Assembly (NCBI RefSeq): GCF_017573465.1
Contig: NZ_JAGEPF010000014.1
Span: 240,375-304,374, forward strand
DNA: 64,000 nt
DNA from: Actinomadura violacea
GTDB taxonomy: Bacteria > Actinomycetota > Actinomycetes > Streptosporangiales > Streptosporangiaceae
Reading direction: 5' to 3'
Both the position numbers and the translations under genes were made by a program. Below the pieces are notes generated by a model, which saw only the letters and a program-made list of their open reading frames with translations, had not been told where the DNA came from and did no database searches. This document shows positions 32,263-40,853 of this stretch, in pieces (position 1 is the first letter of the stretch; the number at the start of each line of letters is the position of its first letter).

Positions 32263-32937
32263 TCACTCCGGCTTCCGCGACTTCGGCGCCGGAATGTGGA
32301 AAAGGCCGGGGAGCAGGCGGAGCGCCGCGGTGTCACCGGACACCGCGGCGTCGCCGGCCTCGATCGCCGCGCCCAGCGACGACCGGCCCGACACCATCGC
32401 GACCAGCACGTCCTCGCTCATCGCGATCGACGCGTCGGGCCGCTGCGCCGGGCCGTGCACCATCCGGACCGTCCCGTCGTCGACGGCCGCGTGGAACACC
32501 TCGTCCTCCACGCGGAACTCGAACACCAGGTGCAGCCCGGCCGCCGCGTCGGGGACGAAGCACGACTCCAGGCCGAGCACCGCCCACCCCGGATGGAACG
32601 TCTCGCCCTCGCGCCGCTCGCCGAGCGCCCACGTCATACCCCAGCGCGCCAGCGCCATCACCGCCGGCCCCAGCTCCTCGCCGGCCTCGGTGAGCGCATA
32701 CGCGGCGGTACGCGCGGGCGGCGGCAGCGTCACCTTCTCGGCGAGCCCCTCCCGCTCAAGGTGCTTCAACCGCGCCGCGAGCAGCCCGGTACCGAGCCCG
32801 CGCAGCCCCGCCTGCAGGTCACCGAACCGCTTCGGGCCGGTCAGCAGCTCCCGGATCAGCAGCAGCGTCCAGCGCTCGCCGACGAGGTCGAGGGTCCGCG
32901 CCGTCGCGCAGTACTGGTTGTAGGTCCGCTGCTCCAC
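32263..32937 (-). CDS. HxlR-type regulator with SCP2-like C-terminal domain
   Basis: A 224-residue protein. Residues about 1-105 are an HxlR winged helix (CATARTLDLVGERWTLLLIRELL, KRFGDLQAGLRGLGTGLLAARLKHLE). The C-terminal part (VFEFRVEDEVFHAAVDDG, SIAMSEDVLVAMVSGRSSL) resembles an SCP2 sterol-carrier pocket and may bind a lipid-like effector. This fusion is common in actinomycetes. It ends four bases from the lipase stop (convergent). It lies downstream of the hydrolase and LLM genes in the same direction and may regulate them or the divergent ohr gene. Confidence 0.87.
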   Translation of the reverse strand: MEQRTYNQYCATARTLDLVGERWTLLLIRELLTGPKRFGDLQAGLRGLGTGLLAARLKHLEREGLAEKVTLPPPARTAAYALTEAGEELGPAVMALARWGMTWALGERREGETFHPGWAVLGLESCFVPDAAAGLHLVFEFRVEDEVFHAAVDDGTVRMVHGPAQRPDASIAMSEDVLVAMVSGRSSLGAAIEAGDAAVSGDTAALRLLPGLFHIPAPKSRKPE

Positions 32938-32946
32938 CGGATCACT

Positions 32947-33603
32947 CTAGGCGCACGCCTCCAGGATCAGCCCGGCCAGGACGCCCGGACGGGTCAGCAT
33001 GACGTCGTGCGGCCCGTCGATCGGGACCGCCCGGTATCCGATCGCCTTGGCGCACTGCTCGAACGGGTAGACGGCCGGCCTGCAGAGGATCGCGGTGCCG
33101 GGGATCCGGTCGGCGGCGCCGGTGAGGCGGGTCGGCTCCTCGAACGTGCGGGCCGGCTGCGGGCGCATGCGCTCGGCCAGCCACGCCGCGTCGTCCGGGT
33201 CGTCGACGCCGAACGCGGCGGGCGGCGGGACGGCGACCAGCCCGTCCGACGTGCGGTCGCGCAGCGCCTGGACGAACGGGGCCGGCGCCAGGTCGTACAG
33301 GCTCGTCCCATCGGCTCCGGCCCAGCCGTCCACCAGCACCACGCGGCGGACGCGTCCGGGCCGCCGGTCGGCCGCCTCCCGGACGACCAGGCCCGCATAG
33401 CTGTGCCCGACCAGCACGACGTCGCCGTCCTCGGTGCCGTCGAGCGCCGCGACGACCTCGTCCGCGTGATCGTGCAGGCCGACGTCTCCCTCGCCGAGCG
33501 CGGGGGCGAGCGTGCGGGCGCCGGCGTCGTGCAGGAACGGGACCATCCGGTCCCAGGCCCAAGGCCCGTGCCAGGCGCCGGCGACGAGAACGAACGTGGT
33601 CAT
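32947..33603 (-). CDS. Alpha/beta-hydrolase (methylesterase-like)
   Basis: A 218-residue alpha/beta-hydrolase. It opens with FVLVAGAWHGPWAWDRM, has nucleophile elbow GHSYAG, and ends with His in DGPHDVML, the compact layout of the salicylate-esterase/hydroxynitrile-lyase-like group common in actinomycetes. Its start overlaps the stop of the LLM oxidoreductase by four bases (ATGA), so the two are translationally coupled and may act on the same compound. Confidence 0.85.
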   Translation of the reverse strand: MTTFVLVAGAWHGPWAWDRMVPFLHDAGARTLAPALGEGDVGLHDHADEVVAALDGTEDGDVVLVGHSYAGLVVREAADRRPGRVRRVVLVDGWAGADGTSLYDLAPAPFVQALRDRTSDGLVAVPPPAAFGVDDPDDAAWLAERMRPQPARTFEEPTRLTGAADRIPGTAILCRPAVYPFEQCAKAIGYRAVPIDGPHDVMLTRPGVLAGLILEACA

Positions 33604-34541
33604 GAGCGGGTCTCCCCATCGACGAGCGGACGGACGCGACCGGCGAACTCTTCCAGCGCGGACTCGTGATCATCGGTCGCGAAACGGACCACGATGTGGC
33701 GGGCACCCGCCGCGACGTACCCGTTCAACCAGGCGGCGGCGTCCTCCGGCGTACCGGCGAACATCGCCTGGATGGAGGCGATGAACTCCAGCGGCGCGTT
33801 GTAGTAGCGCTCGATGCTCGTGCGGAGTATCTCCCGCGCGCGCTCGGGGTCATCGTCCAGGCAGAACGTCGCGTACAGGGCCGGGGTGACCGGCCGCCGC
33901 GCCGTCTCCAGGATCGTTCCGGCCTCCTCCGCGTAGACGCCGTGCTCGGGCGGGTACGGGAGCCAGCCGTCCGCGATGCGGGCGACCCGGCGCAGCGCGG
34001 GTCCGCCGCCCGCGAGCCAGACCGGCGGGCCTCCGGGCCTGGCGGGCGGCGGCGCGATGCTCACGTCCTCGAACGCGTAGTGCTCGCCCTTGAACGAGAC
34101 GGCCTCCCCGGACCAGAGCAGCCGCATCGCCTCGATCGACTCCTCCAGCCTGCGGCCACGGGTCGCGAAGTCGACGCCGAGCGCGGTGAACTGCGCCTGG
34201 GTGGCCTCGGTCGGGAAGCCCGCGCCCATGCCGGCGATCACCCGTCCGCCGCTGAGCCGGTCGAGGGTGCCGAGCTGGTGGGCGAGCAGGATCGGGTGCC
34301 GCAGCGCGGGCAGCAGCACCGCGGTGCCGAGCTCGACCCGCCGGGTGGCCTGCGCCACGGCCGCCAGCACGAGCAGCGGGTCCGCCCGCTGCCGGGTTAT
34401 GGGGCTGTCGCCCGCCCAGACCGAGTCGTAGCCGAGCGCTTCGGCGCGCACGGCGTGCTCGACGAGGCGGCGCGGCGCGTGCTCGCCCGACACCGTCTGG
34501 TCGCGCGTCGGCAGCAGATAGCCGAACCGTGTCTCCGGCAT
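33600..34541 (-). CDS. LLM-class flavin-dependent oxidoreductase
   Basis: A 313-residue luciferase-like TIM-barrel protein. The segments RAEALGYDSVWAGDS, VELGTAVLLPALRHP, LSGGRVIAGMGAGFP and PPVWLAGGGPALRRVARIADGWLPYP are typical of F420- or FMN-dependent LLM enzymes of actinobacteria. Which cofactor is used cannot be decided. It heads an operon with the hydrolase and perhaps the HxlR gene, and is divergent from ohr, sharing the 100-base control region. Confidence 0.88.
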   Translation of the reverse strand: MPETRFGYLLPTRDQTVSGEHAPRRLVEHAVRAEALGYDSVWAGDSPITRQRADPLLVLAAVAQATRRVELGTAVLLPALRHPILLAHQLGTLDRLSGGRVIAGMGAGFPTEATQAQFTALGVDFATRGRRLEESIEAMRLLWSGEAVSFKGEHYAFEDVSIAPPPARPGGPPVWLAGGGPALRRVARIADGWLPYPPEHGVYAEEAGTILETARRPVTPALYATFCLDDDPERAREILRTSIERYYNAPLEFIASIQAMFAGTPEDAAAWLNGYVAAGARHIVVRFATDDHESALEEFAGRVRPLVDGETRS

Positions 34542-34581
34542 GGATCACCTCCGGTGGTCGATTCCGGGTCGATCCTAGACA

Positions 34582-34609
34582 TTGACTTCCTGTTTTTGAA
34601 GTCTAAGGT
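34582..34609 (+). promoter_or_regulatory. ohr promoter with operator in the spacer
   Basis: TTGACT (34582-34587) and TAAGGT (34604-34609) form a good housekeeping promoter with a 16-base spacer. An inverted repeat GACTTC-N8-GAAGTC (34584-34603) fills exactly this spacer, so a repressor bound there would block RNA polymerase. The AT-rich dyad is of the MarR/OhrR style. Confidence 0.65.
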
Positions 34610-34644
34610 TCATTTTCAGAAAGTTCTATCCGGAAGGAAGAGTG

Positions 34645-35073
34645 ATGACGGCACCGACCTACACGGCCGAGGCGCGCGTGACCGGGGGCAGGAACGGGCA
34701 CGGGCGGACGGCCGACGGCCGCCTCGACGTGACCCTGCGCCTGCCCAAGGAGATGGGCGGTGACGGCGAGGGCGTCAACCCCGAGCAGCTCTTCGCCATC
34801 GGGTACGCGGCCTGCTTCGGCTCCACGATGAGCGTGCTCGGCCAGCGCAAGGGACTCGCGGCGGACGACGCCGAGATCGACGCGAGGGCGATGCTCATCC
34901 CCACCGACGGCGGACCCTTCAAGCTGGGCGTCGTGCTCGACGTGACCCTGCCGTCGCTCGCCGATGCCGAGGCGGTCGGCCTTGGACGCGCCGCGCACCG
35001 GCTGTGCCCGTACTCCAGCGCGATCCGCGGCAACGTCGACGTCGCGATCGTCGTCAACGGGACGCGCTTGTAG
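34645..35073 (+). CDS. ohr: Organic hydroperoxide resistance protein Ohr/OsmC
   Basis: A 142-residue thiol peroxidase. It begins PTYTAEARVTGGRNGHGR, typical of Ohr. It has the peroxidatic cysteine in IGYAACFGSTM and the resolving cysteine in HRLCPYSSAIRGN, the two needed to reduce organic hydroperoxides, with lipoylated proteins as usual electron donor. The catalytic Arg of the family lies in the GRNGHGR region. ATG 34645 is preceded by GGAAGGA at good spacing. The promoter with an internal operator lies just upstream; no OhrR gene is adjacent. Confidence 0.94.
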   Translation: MTAPTYTAEARVTGGRNGHGRTADGRLDVTLRLPKEMGGDGEGVNPEQLFAIGYAACFGSTMSVLGQRKGLAADDAEIDARAMLIPTDGGPFKLGVVLDVTLPSLADAEAVGLGRAAHRLCPYSSAIRGNVDVAIVVNGTRL

Positions 35074-35094
35074 CCGTCCCCGCCGCAGTGCCGT

Positions 35095-35313
35095 TCAGTC
35101 CCGCAGGTTCCGGCTCCGCGCCCGGACCAGCGGGAGGAACAGCTCGTCCACGATCTCGTCCGGCACCGGGCGGTCCGTGAGCGGCATCTCGTGCCGGACG
35201 AGGTCGGCCGGCATCCGCGCGATCCGCGGGCTCACCGCGCCGGGGGCGGCCTCGCCCCGGTCGGCGGCGCGGCGCAGGATGACCGACATCGCGTCCGGGA
35301 TCACCTCGAACAC
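35095..35313 (-). pseudogene. C-terminal remnant of a TetR regulator
   Basis: About 70 residues on the minus strand (AMSVILRRAADRGEAAPGAV, then MPADLVRHEMPLTDRPVPDEIVDE) match the end of a TetR ligand-binding domain of the type with TetR_C_11. The DNA-binding domain is missing. It lies back to back with a remnant of an MFS exporter, the usual partner of such a repressor. Confidence 0.6.
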
Positions 35314-35336
35314 GTCCGGATCGAGTCAGTGCGCCT

Positions 35337-35612
35337 CCGGAGCCCGCGATCGACCTGCCGCTCTTCCGGCGGCGGACGTTCGCCGCGGCCGCGGGCTTGC
35401 TGCTCGCGCCGCAGGGGCTCGGCAGCCTGGTCGTCCGCAGCCGCCTCGGCGCCGCGGTCCTCGCCGTCGTCCTGCAGCGCGAGCTCGCGGGCGGCGCCGC
35501 GCCGTCCACCGCGTACGCGCACACGTTCTGGTGGTCGCTCGCCTTCACCGCGCTCGCGTTCGTGCCCGCCCTCTTCCTTGGCCGGAGCGGGCCAGTGCAC
35601 GTTTCTGCCTAA
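35337..35612 (+). pseudogene. Remnant of a DHA2-type MFS drug exporter
   Basis: About 91 codons in one frame join three separate pieces of a 14-helix exporter: IDLPLFRRRTFAAAAG, then LLLAPQGLGS, then the last membrane helix YAHTFWWSLAFTALAFVPALFLG before the stop. Large internal segments between them are missing. Together with the TetR remnant this is a decayed efflux locus. Confidence 0.6.
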
Positions 35613-35694
35613 GTGGACACCCTGGCGTGCCAATCTTTGATCTCATAGAGCAGCGAAATCAGTACATAGAGTCACGTCGGGTCTAGGGGGGACT

Positions 35695-36078
35695 ATGGTC
35701 GGGGACTCGAAGGTGTCGCGCGACGGGACGGATAGGCGGGGCCGCAGCGGCCCTCCGGGATGGTACGCGCCGCTCGCGCAGGACCCCGGATTCCTGCTGC
35801 TCAGGCGGAGGTTCCTGGTGGCGGCCGCGGGCGTCACCGCCGCCTTCTTCGGGTGGTACGCCGTGTACGTCGCGCTGTCGGCGTTCGCGCGCGGGTTCAT
35901 GGCGAGGCAGGTCGCCGGGCACGTCAACGTGGCGCTGCTGCTCGGGGTGCTGCAGTTCGCGTCGACGTTCCTGCTGGCCTGGGCCTACCTGGCGTACGCG
36001 CGGCGGCGGCTGGACCCGCTCGCCGAGGACCTGCGGTCCCGGCACCCGTCCGCCCTCGGGAACGGGGTGACCCGCTGA
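35695..36078 (+). CDS. DUF485 membrane protein, partner of symporter
   Basis: A 127-residue protein. After a hydrophilic N-terminus two membrane helices follow (about 42-68 and 78-102), with the DUF485 pattern 'LRRRFLVAAAGVTAAFFGWYAVYV' and 'VNVALLLGVLQFASTFLLAWAYL'. DUF485 proteins (YjcH type) are encoded directly upstream of ActP-like acetate/cation symporters and are thought to assist them. The stop overlaps the ATG of the symporter (TGATG), so the two are coupled. Confidence 0.88.
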   Translation: MVGDSKVSRDGTDRRGRSGPPGWYAPLAQDPGFLLLRRRFLVAAAGVTAAFFGWYAVYVALSAFARGFMARQVAGHVNVALLLGVLQFASTFLLAWAYLAYARRRLDPLAEDLRSRHPSALGNGVTR

Positions 36079-37751
36079 TGCCGGCGCTGGACGGGCGGGC
36101 GCTGACGTGCACGCTGTTCGTGGTGTTCGTGCTCATCACGCTCGGGATCACGGTGTGGGCGCGGGCCAACACCAACGGCGCCGACGACTTCTACGCGGGC
36201 GGGCGGACGTTCAACGGCGCGCAGAACGGGATCGCGCTGGCGGGCGACTACATGTCGGCCGCGTCGTTCCTCGGCATCGCGGGCCTCATCGCACTGTCCG
36301 GATACGACGGGTTCCTGTACTCGATCGGGTTCCTGGTCGCGTGGCTGCTGACGCTGCTGCTGGTCGAGTTGATGCGCAACGCCGGCCGGTTCACCATGGC
36401 GGACGTGCTGGCGCACCGGGTGCGGCGGCAGCCGCCGGTGCGCCGCGCCGCGGTCGTGTCGACCGTGACCGTGTCGGTGTTCTACCTGCTCGCGCAGATG
36501 GTCGGGGCGGGCGCGCTGGTGTCGCTGCTGCTCGGCATCCACCGCGGCCGGGAGTTCCTCGGCATGTCCGCGGGCACCGCGCGGACCGCCACGATCGTCG
36601 TGGTCGGCGCGCTGATGATCTGCTACGTGATGTTCGGCGGGATGAAGGCCACCACCTGGGTGCAGATCATCAAGGCGGTGCTGCTGATGGCCGGAGCTTT
36701 GGTGCTGACCGGGATGGTGCTCGCCCGGTTCGGCTTCGACCTCGGCTCGATGCTCGGGTCCGCCGCGCACGCCAGCGGGAAGGGCGAGGCGTTCCTGCGC
36801 CCCGGCCTGCGGTACGGCAAGGACGTGCCGGGCGACGCGTACCAGACGATCGTCAACAAGCTCGACTTCATCAGCCTGGCGATCGCGCTGCTGCTCGGCA
36901 CGGCGGGCCTGCCGCACATCGTCACCCGCTTCTTCGCCGTCCCCGACGCGAAGGCCGCGCGGACGTCGGTGTCGTGGGCGATCGGCCTCGTCGGCGTGTT
37001 CTACCTGATGACGCTGGCGCTCGGCTTCGGGGCGGCGGCGCTGGTCGGGCGGAAGGCGATCGTCGCGCAGGACCCGTCCGGCAACACCGCGGCGCCGCAG
37101 CTCGCGCAGGAGCTCGGCCGGCACCTCGGCGGGCGGGTCGGCGGCGACATCCTGCTGGCGTTCATCGGCGCGGTCGCGTTCGCGACGATCCTCGCCGTGG
37201 TGGCGGGGCTGGTGCTGGCCTCGTCGACGTCGCTGGCGCACGACTACTTCGGGCAGGTGCTGATGCTCGGCCGGCCGCGCGAGTCGCAGGAGGTCGCGGT
37301 CGCGCGGTTCGCCTCGTTCCTGGTCGGGTCGCTGGCGATCGTGCTTGCGGTGGTCGCGCGGAATCTGAACGTGGCGTTTCTGGTGGCTCTGGCGTTCGCG
37401 ATCGCGGCGGCGTCGAACCTCCCGGCGATCGTGCTGACGCTGTTCTGGCGGCGGTTCAACTCGGCCGGCGTGACGGCCGGGATCTACGGCGGGCTGATCA
37501 GCTCGCTGGTGCTGGTGTTCTTCTCGCCGGTCGTGTCGGGGAAGGTCGACCCGGTCACCGGGGAGAACCTCGCGCTGTTCCCGAAGGGCGTCGACTTCCA
37601 CCTGTTCCCGCTGGAGAACCCCGGCATCGTGTCGATACCGATCGGTTTCCTGTGCGCGGTCGCGGGGGCCTTCCTCGGGCGGGAGAAGGCGGACCGGGCA
37701 CTGTACGACGACATGTCGGTGCGGGCGCTGACGGGCGCCGGATCGCACTGA
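36078..37751 (+). CDS. Sodium:solute symporter (ActP-like)
   Basis: A 557-residue secondary transporter of the SSS family with about 13 membrane helices. The segments DFYAGGRTFNGAQNGIALAG, DYMSAASFLGIAGL and LLGTAGLPHIVTRFFAVPD are typical of cation/acetate symporters (ActP, YjcG). It probably imports acetate or another short carboxylate with Na+ or H+. ATG 36078 overlaps the stop of the DUF485 gene, as in the yjcH-actP pair, and gives a first membrane helix at residues about 8-28. Confidence 0.9.
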   Translation: MPALDGRALTCTLFVVFVLITLGITVWARANTNGADDFYAGGRTFNGAQNGIALAGDYMSAASFLGIAGLIALSGYDGFLYSIGFLVAWLLTLLLVELMRNAGRFTMADVLAHRVRRQPPVRRAAVVSTVTVSVFYLLAQMVGAGALVSLLLGIHRGREFLGMSAGTARTATIVVVGALMICYVMFGGMKATTWVQIIKAVLLMAGALVLTGMVLARFGFDLGSMLGSAAHASGKGEAFLRPGLRYGKDVPGDAYQTIVNKLDFISLAIALLLGTAGLPHIVTRFFAVPDAKAARTSVSWAIGLVGVFYLMTLALGFGAAALVGRKAIVAQDPSGNTAAPQLAQELGRHLGGRVGGDILLAFIGAVAFATILAVVAGLVLASSTSLAHDYFGQVLMLGRPRESQEVAVARFASFLVGSLAIVLAVVARNLNVAFLVALAFAIAAASNLPAIVLTLFWRRFNSAGVTAGIYGGLISSLVLVFFSPVVSGKVDPVTGENLALFPKGVDFHLFPLENPGIVSIPIGFLCAVAGAFLGREKADRALYDDMSVRALTGAGSH

Positions 37752-37988
37752 ACCGGGCGCCGCCGGCCCGGTGCGGACGGCGCGCCCGCCCGGGCGGGTT
37801 AACATTCCGTTCCGGACCCTGGTTACCAGTCGGTAAGGCACGGCTGGCAACGGCTCCGGGACGCGCGGCCCGCGCCGTCCCGGAGCGTCCGCGAATGTGC
37901 CGGGCGCCCGGGCGGCCGGGCGATCGCGTGGCAGAATGTCAGATCGCGCCGTGATCCACGGCGGACGGCCGAGGGGAGGTGCGGCGGC

Positions 37989-40367
37989 GTGTGCCATGCC
38001 GGTCGGCGCCGTGCCCCGCGCGCGCGTCCGGCGGCGCGCCTGCGCTCCGCCGTGGCACCCCGCATCGCGCGGCTGCGCCCGTCGGCGCGGGCCGGCGCCC
38101 GCACGACCGCCGCGCTCACCGTCCTCACCCTCGCCGCGGCCGTGGCCGTGCCCGCGGCGCTCGTCACCGACGAGGCCGGCGAAGCGCCGCGGTCCGTCCG
38201 CGGCGCGGCGGCGGGTGCGACGCTGCGGACGGCCACCGACCAGATCCGCGCCCGCGAATGGCACCTGACCGTGCTGCGCGCGCAGAAGGCCTGGCACTAC
38301 TCCAAGGGCGCCGACGTCACCGTCGCCGTCCTCGACACCGGCGTCGACAAGAACCACCCCGACCTCACCGGACGCGTCGTCACCGGACCCGACCTGACCG
38401 GCGGCGGGCGCCGCCCCGGCGGCCGCTACTGGGGCCTGCACGGCACGTCCATGGCCAGCATCATCGCCGGCCACGGGCACGGGCCCGGCCTCGCCCAGGG
38501 CATGCTCGGGATCGCGCCGGCGAGCCGGGTGCTGTCCGTCCGGGTGACGCTGGAGAACAACGACCCGCTGCGCAAGGCCGACACCCAGGCCACCACCGGC
38601 TCCCGCGACGCCGTCGCGCTCGGCATCCGGTACGCGGTCGACCACGGCGCCGGCGTCATCAACATGTCCCTCGGCGGCGGGCGGCAGGCCTACAACGGCA
38701 CCGCCCCGCAGCAGAACGCGATCAAGTACGCGCTCAGCAAGGGCGTCGTGCTGATCGCGTCGGCGGGCAACGACGGCTCCGGCGCCGACCGCAAGAACTT
38801 CCCCGCCGCCTACCCCGGCGTGATCGCGGTCGGCGCGCTCGACCGCAAGCTGCACCTGTGGAAGGACAGCAACCGCAACTCGCACGCCGCCGTGTGCGCG
38901 CCGGGCGTCGACATCGTCAGCGCCGACGCCAGCGACGGCTACGTCGTCGGGACGGGCACCAGCGCCTCGTCGGCGATGGTCGCGGGGGTCGCCGCGCTGA
39001 TCCGCTCCCGCTACCCCAAGCTCAGCCCGGAGGAGGTCCGGCAGGCGCTGATCCAGGGCTCGCCGGCCCGCACCGGCCACCCGACCGGCTCGACGACCTG
39101 CGCCGGGTCGGTCGACGCCGTCCGCGCCCTGGTCGCCGCGAACACGCTCAACAAGACCTCGCGGGGACCGGTGGAGGCGGTGCCGTCGCCGGCCGCGAGC
39201 GCGTCGCCCGCCGCCGACTCGCCGGCCGCGGACTCCGGCGTCCTGCTCCCGCTGGTGCTCGGCGGCGGCGGGGTGCTGGTGCTGGTCGGGCTGGTCCTCG
39301 GCTGGCGGCAGCGCCGCCGCCCGGGCGACGAGGACGACGTCCCGCCCGGCGACGAGCCGTTCGACGGCGGGTTCGACGACGGCCCGACGCCCGGCTACCG
39401 GCTGCCCGGCGCGCCGTCCGATCCCGCCGCGATGCCGCCGTCCAATGTGGGGGCGGCGGTCGCGGTGCCGCCCATCCCGCCGGTCAACACCGCGCCGTTC
39501 CAGAGCTCGCACCCCTACACCGGCCCCGGCCTGCCGCCGCCCGCCGGATACCCGGACGCGCCCGCCGAACCGCCCGCGCAGGGCATGCCGCCCGTCCCGG
39601 AACCGGTCGCCGAGACCGAGCCGTACGTGCCGGAGCACGCGCTGCCGCCGGACCAGTGGGACGACGCGCGCTGGCAGCCCGCCGCGCCCGGCGACGACGC
39701 CGAACCGCCCCGGCGGCCTCCCGTGATGACGGGCGAGCTGCGCCCGTTCGTGCCGGGCGAGTTCCCGGTCGGCGAGTTCCCCGTCGGCGGTCCGAACGGC
39801 GCGCTTCCCGGCCCGGTCGAGGGCTTCTCCCCGAACGGGCGGCACTTCCGCGACGACCGTCCCGCCAACGGCCACGACCACGGCGGCGCCTTCACGAACG
39901 GGAACGGCCACAACGGCCACGACCCGGGCAACGGCCACGATCCGCGCAACGGGCACGACTTCGGCAACGGCGGCGACCGGATGAACGGCGCCAACGGGTC
40001 GGTGCCGAACGGCGCCCCGCCCAATGGTGCGCCGCCCAATGGCGTAGTACCGAACGGTGCAGGCCCGGCGCCCGACGACGATGCAGCGCTCGACGACGAG
40101 GACTGGGAGCGGTTCCGGCGCAGCGCCCTCGAAGGCTCCGGCCTGCCCGAGCCCGAGTACCCCACCGCGCCGCAGGACCCGCCCCCCACCGCCGCGCCTC
40201 CGGCCGTACCTCCGGTGGAGGACGCCGGTCACCCGGCCCCGCCGCCCGTCCCGCCGGCGCCGCCCGTCCCGCCCGCCGGCCCGGCCGACGACGACACCCC
40301 AGGCCGCCAGGCCCGCCGCCCCTACTCCTCCAACGAGGACGACGACTACCGTCCGCCCTGGTGGTGA
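37989..40367 (+). CDS. Orphan mycosin-like subtilase with long cytoplasmic tail
   Basis: A 792-residue membrane-anchored S8 protease. After a basic leader and an N-terminal membrane or signal helix (about 38-60) the subtilase domain carries Asp116 (AVLDTGVD), His151 (LHGTSMASIIAG) and Ser325 (GTSASSAMVAG). The second helix (about 418-438) is the mycosin C-terminal anchor. Normal mycosins of type VII secretion end soon after it. This one continues for about 350 Pro-rich residues with Asn-Gly-His and NGAPP repeats, ending RPYSSNEDDDYRPPWW. No other type VII genes are near. GTG 37989 follows GAGGGGAGG. Confidence 0.85.
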   Translation: MCHAGRRRAPRARPAARLRSAVAPRIARLRPSARAGARTTAALTVLTLAAAVAVPAALVTDEAGEAPRSVRGAAAGATLRTATDQIRAREWHLTVLRAQKAWHYSKGADVTVAVLDTGVDKNHPDLTGRVVTGPDLTGGGRRPGGRYWGLHGTSMASIIAGHGHGPGLAQGMLGIAPASRVLSVRVTLENNDPLRKADTQATTGSRDAVALGIRYAVDHGAGVINMSLGGGRQAYNGTAPQQNAIKYALSKGVVLIASAGNDGSGADRKNFPAAYPGVIAVGALDRKLHLWKDSNRNSHAAVCAPGVDIVSADASDGYVVGTGTSASSAMVAGVAALIRSRYPKLSPEEVRQALIQGSPARTGHPTGSTTCAGSVDAVRALVAANTLNKTSRGPVEAVPSPAASASPAADSPAADSGVLLPLVLGGGGVLVLVGLVLGWRQRRRPGDEDDVPPGDEPFDGGFDDGPTPGYRLPGAPSDPAAMPPSNVGAAVAVPPIPPVNTAPFQSSHPYTGPGLPPPAGYPDAPAEPPAQGMPPVPEPVAETEPYVPEHALPPDQWDDARWQPAAPGDDAEPPRRPPVMTGELRPFVPGEFPVGEFPVGGPNGALPGPVEGFSPNGRHFRDDRPANGHDHGGAFTNGNGHNGHDPGNGHDPRNGHDFGNGGDRMNGANGSVPNGAPPNGAPPNGVVPNGAGPAPDDDAALDDEDWERFRRSALEGSGLPEPEYPTAPQDPPPTAAPPAVPPVEDAGHPAPPPVPPAPPVPPAGPADDDTPGRQARRPYSSNEDDDYRPPWW

Positions 40368-40508
40368 GCACCGCCCCCAGGGTGAGCGCCGGGAGCGTCA
40401 GGGCCGGCGCCGTACTCCGGCGGGCGTAGCGCGGGAGCCTCCCGCCGTCCGATTCGCACCCCCGAACCCGTCGCGCAGCATCGAACCATCCGCTTCACAG
40501 GAAGGTCG

Positions 40509-40796
40509 ATGACCATGTTGACGACGCTCGCGACGCACCCGGGCCCGTGGCACGACGGCAGCGCCCCCGGCTACTGGCCCATCTTCCCGATCATGTTCGG
40601 GCTGTTCTGGCTGGCCGTGATCGGCACCGGCCTCTACCTGGTCCGGCGCCGGACGGCGGCGCACGCCGCGGCGTCCGACGCCGCGTCCGACCCGATGGCG
40701 AAGGCGCAGTCGCTCCTCGCCGAGCGGTTCGCGCGCGGGGAGATCGACGAGGACGAGTACCTGATGCGGCAGTCGACGCTCCGCAACGGCGGCTGA
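40509..40796 (+). CDS. SHOCT-domain small membrane protein
   Basis: A 95-residue protein. One membrane helix (about 24-46, PIFPIMFGLFWLAVIGTGLYLV) is followed by a short linker and a C-terminal SHOCT motif (LLAERFARGEIDEDEYLMRQ), a helical hairpin often used for oligomerisation. Function unknown. ATG 40509 follows AGGAAGG. It is convergent with the MarR gene. Confidence 0.87.
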   Translation: MTMLTTLATHPGPWHDGSAPGYWPIFPIMFGLFWLAVIGTGLYLVRRRTAAHAAASDAASDPMAKAQSLLAERFARGEIDEDEYLMRQSTLRNGG

Positions 40797-40853
40797 CCCG
40801 CGGACACGGGCCCCGGCCGGCCCGCACCGGCCCAGGGCCGCCCCGAGGCGGCC

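Noticed and set aside
35985..40232. Very long minus-strand open frame (over 1400 codons) opposite the symporter and mycosin genes
   Set aside because: It is an antisense shadow typical of GC-rich DNA. The sequence is Arg/Gly/His-rich without domains, and the plus strand carries clear genes.
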